Shown here: piece by piece, positions 62,933 to 64,000 of the stretch
Layout: every line of letters begins with the position of its first letter
Numbering within the stretch: position 1 is the stretch's first letter
Assembly: GCF_041538045.1 (NCBI RefSeq)
Contig: NZ_JBGOSE010000010.1
Span: 62,001-126,000, forward strand
DNA: 64,000 bases
Reading direction: 5' to 3'
Origin: Aliiglaciecola sp041538045
GTDB taxonomy: Bacteria > Pseudomonadota > Gammaproteobacteria > Enterobacterales > Alteromonadaceae
Translations under genes and position numbers: made by a program
The notes under the pieces: generated by a model
Told to the model about the DNA's origin: nothing
Seen by the model: only the letters and a program-made list of their open reading frames with translations
Databases searched by the model: none

Positions 62933-63916
62933 GTGCACAATGTCACCATTTTAGGTTTTGAACATGCCTATGCCAGCGCAGTTACAGGTGCCCTCGACAT
63001 CTTCGCTTTAGCAGGTGTAACTTGGCAACGAATGCAAGGCAAACCACCAGAACGCATTTTTAATGTGCAGTTAGCTTCGGTGGGGAAACGAGATATTGAG
63101 TGTATTAATCAACTCACGTTGAAGAGTCAAATTGCCATTGAAGATGTCAGCGATACTGATATTTTGATTATTCCGACCATAGGCGGGAAACTTGAAGACG
63201 TGTTGTCTGAAAATCGTAATCTTTTACCTTTTTTGCAGTACTTCAATAGTAAAGGGACAGATATAGCGAGTAATTGTAGCGGCGCTTTTTTTCTTGCCGA
63301 AGCTGGTATTCTCAATAACAAAAATGCGACTACTCACTGGGGTTATGCCGATACGTTTGCTAAACGGTATCCAACTGTGAATTTATTGTCTAATAAGCTC
63401 ATTACCCAAGACGGCAATATATATTGCTCTGGTGGAGGAATGGCTTGGTTTGATTTAGCCCTTTTGCTAATTGAGCGATATTGCGGTCATGATGTGGCCA
63501 CCAATACTGCCAAAGCTCACGTATTGGATATTTCCCGCGGCAATCAAGCCGCTTATGCACAATTGAGAAGTAAAAAATATCATCAAGATGCTGAAATATT
63601 GAAAGCCCAAGAGTGGTTAGAAACCCACTATCACCAACCGATTACATTAGATCAATTAGCGAAACAAGTGAGCTTAACAAATCGCACGTTTTTGCGCCGT
63701 TTTAAAATCGCAACGGAACAAACCCCTTTTTCATATTTGCAGTCTATCCGCGTAGAGGCAGCTAAAAAGTTACTTGAAACCGAAAACTCTTCATTGGAGG
63801 CGATAGTGACAAAAGTCGGTTATGAAGATACTCGTTCGTTTACTCGATTATTTACCTCATTTACCGGTTTATCTCCAAGCCAATATCGTAAAAAATTCTT
63901 TCGAACCTATAGCTAA
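62933..63916 (+). CDS. GlxA-family AraC-type transcriptional regulator
   Basis: A 327-residue regulator with an N-terminal DJ-1/PfpI-like domain (1-190; nucleophile-elbow cysteine C115 in SNCSGAFFLAEAG) and a C-terminal AraC helix-turn-helix (about 225-325; QPITLDQLAKQVSLTNRTFLRRFK, then ILETENSSLEAIVTKVGYEDTRSFTRLF-type second helix-turn-helix). Such proteins activate nearby catabolic genes in response to small molecules. The GTG start at 62933 has AGAGAC upstream. Divergent from the acyl-CoA dehydrogenase operon, 149 bp away, so it most likely controls it. Nothing is seen between its end and the right edge. Confidence 0.92.
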   Translation: MHNVTILGFEHAYASAVTGALDIFALAGVTWQRMQGKPPERIFNVQLASVGKRDIECINQLTLKSQIAIEDVSDTDILIIPTIGGKLEDVLSENRNLLPFLQYFNSKGTDIASNCSGAFFLAEAGILNNKNATTHWGYADTFAKRYPTVNLLSNKLITQDGNIYCSGGGMAWFDLALLLIERYCGHDVATNTAKAHVLDISRGNQAAYAQLRSKKYHQDAEILKAQEWLETHYHQPITLDQLAKQVSLTNRTFLRRFKIATEQTPFSYLQSIRVEAAKKLLETENSSLEAIVTKVGYEDTRSFTRLFTSFTGLSPSQYRKKFFRTYS

Positions 63917-64000
63917 ATAAGCATATGGGTAACGTCATTAATAAGTACCAGTAAAGTAATAAAATGAAATATAGCGCTTTTAGAAACAAAGAATAACGCC

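Noticed and set aside
1..64000. Mobile elements, prophage, defence systems, CRISPR arrays, tRNA or rRNA genes
   Set aside because: No transposase, integrase, nuclease cassette, regular repeat-spacer pattern or tRNA-like T-arm was found; all runs of genes are ordinary metabolic or housekeeping genes.

Overview
The window reads as an ordinary, gene-dense stretch of chromosome from a marine gammaproteobacterium of the Alteromonadales, most like the Alteromonadaceae (Paraglaciecola, Glaciecola or Alteromonas relatives). This is inferred from gene content and order: a hda/DUF2066 pair divergent from purMN, zwf-pgl-edd-glk-eda beside hexR and pykA, cmoAB, trxB-aat-bpt-infA next to clpA/clpS/cspD, a monomeric isocitrate dehydrogenase head-to-head with rluE-mnmA-hflD-purB, and a FadE-type acyl-CoA dehydrogenase. 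I see no insertion sequence, prophage, CRISPR array, tRNA or rRNA. The DNA is moderately AT-rich throughout, with many strong hairpin terminators and frequent TTG or GTG starts in coupled genes.

Layout. 1-5.4 kb: end of wrbA, a DUF2069 membrane protein, hda and DUF2066 (minus strand), then purM-purN and a DUF3108 protein. 5.6-8.1 kb: fadE. 8.2-15.3 kb: an unknown lipoprotein, adenosine deaminase, a NarL-type regulator, cmoA-cmoB, a cysteine-cluster protein, then (minus strand) the end of an uptake/hydrolysis cluster. That cluster (13.3-17.6 kb) is a TonB-dependent receptor, a secreted alpha/beta hydrolase, an exported RidA-like protein and a cytoplasmic RidA-like protein. 17.8-21.3 kb: a molybdenum cofactor operon moaA-mobA-moaB-moaC-moaD-moaE; moeA lies separately at 28.4 kb beside a MATE exporter.

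21.7-26.5 kb: the most distinctive part. Four tightly coupled genes encode a glycerate kinase-like protein, a mannosyl/glucosyl-3-phosphoglycerate phosphatase-like HAD enzyme, a GT81-type glucosyl-3-phosphoglycerate synthase and a GH13 sucrose phosphorylase-family enzyme that best fits glucosylglycerate phosphorylase. Together they could make the compatible solute glucosylglycerate from 3-phosphoglycerate and break it back down to glucose 1-phosphate and phosphoglycerate. A sigma-54-like -24/-12 element sits in front of this operon, and a similar one lies after it, ahead of a tiny secreted EF-hand protein.

31-39.5 kb: the Entner-Doudoroff block zwf-pgl-edd-glk-eda, divergent hexR and then pykA, with HexR-like palindromes in both control regions. 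39.7-51 kb: a saccharopine dehydrogenase-like protein, a nitroreductase, sppA, sprT, yfbV, trxB, and a compact N-degron set (aat, bpt, clpA, clpS) with infA and cspD. 51-57.7 kb: monomeric icd, rluE, mnmA, hflD, purB. 57.7-63.9 kb: a catabolic operon (acyl-CoA dehydrogenase, medium-chain NADPH oxidoreductase, two SDR enzymes, small hydrolase) divergent from a GlxA-type AraC regulator.
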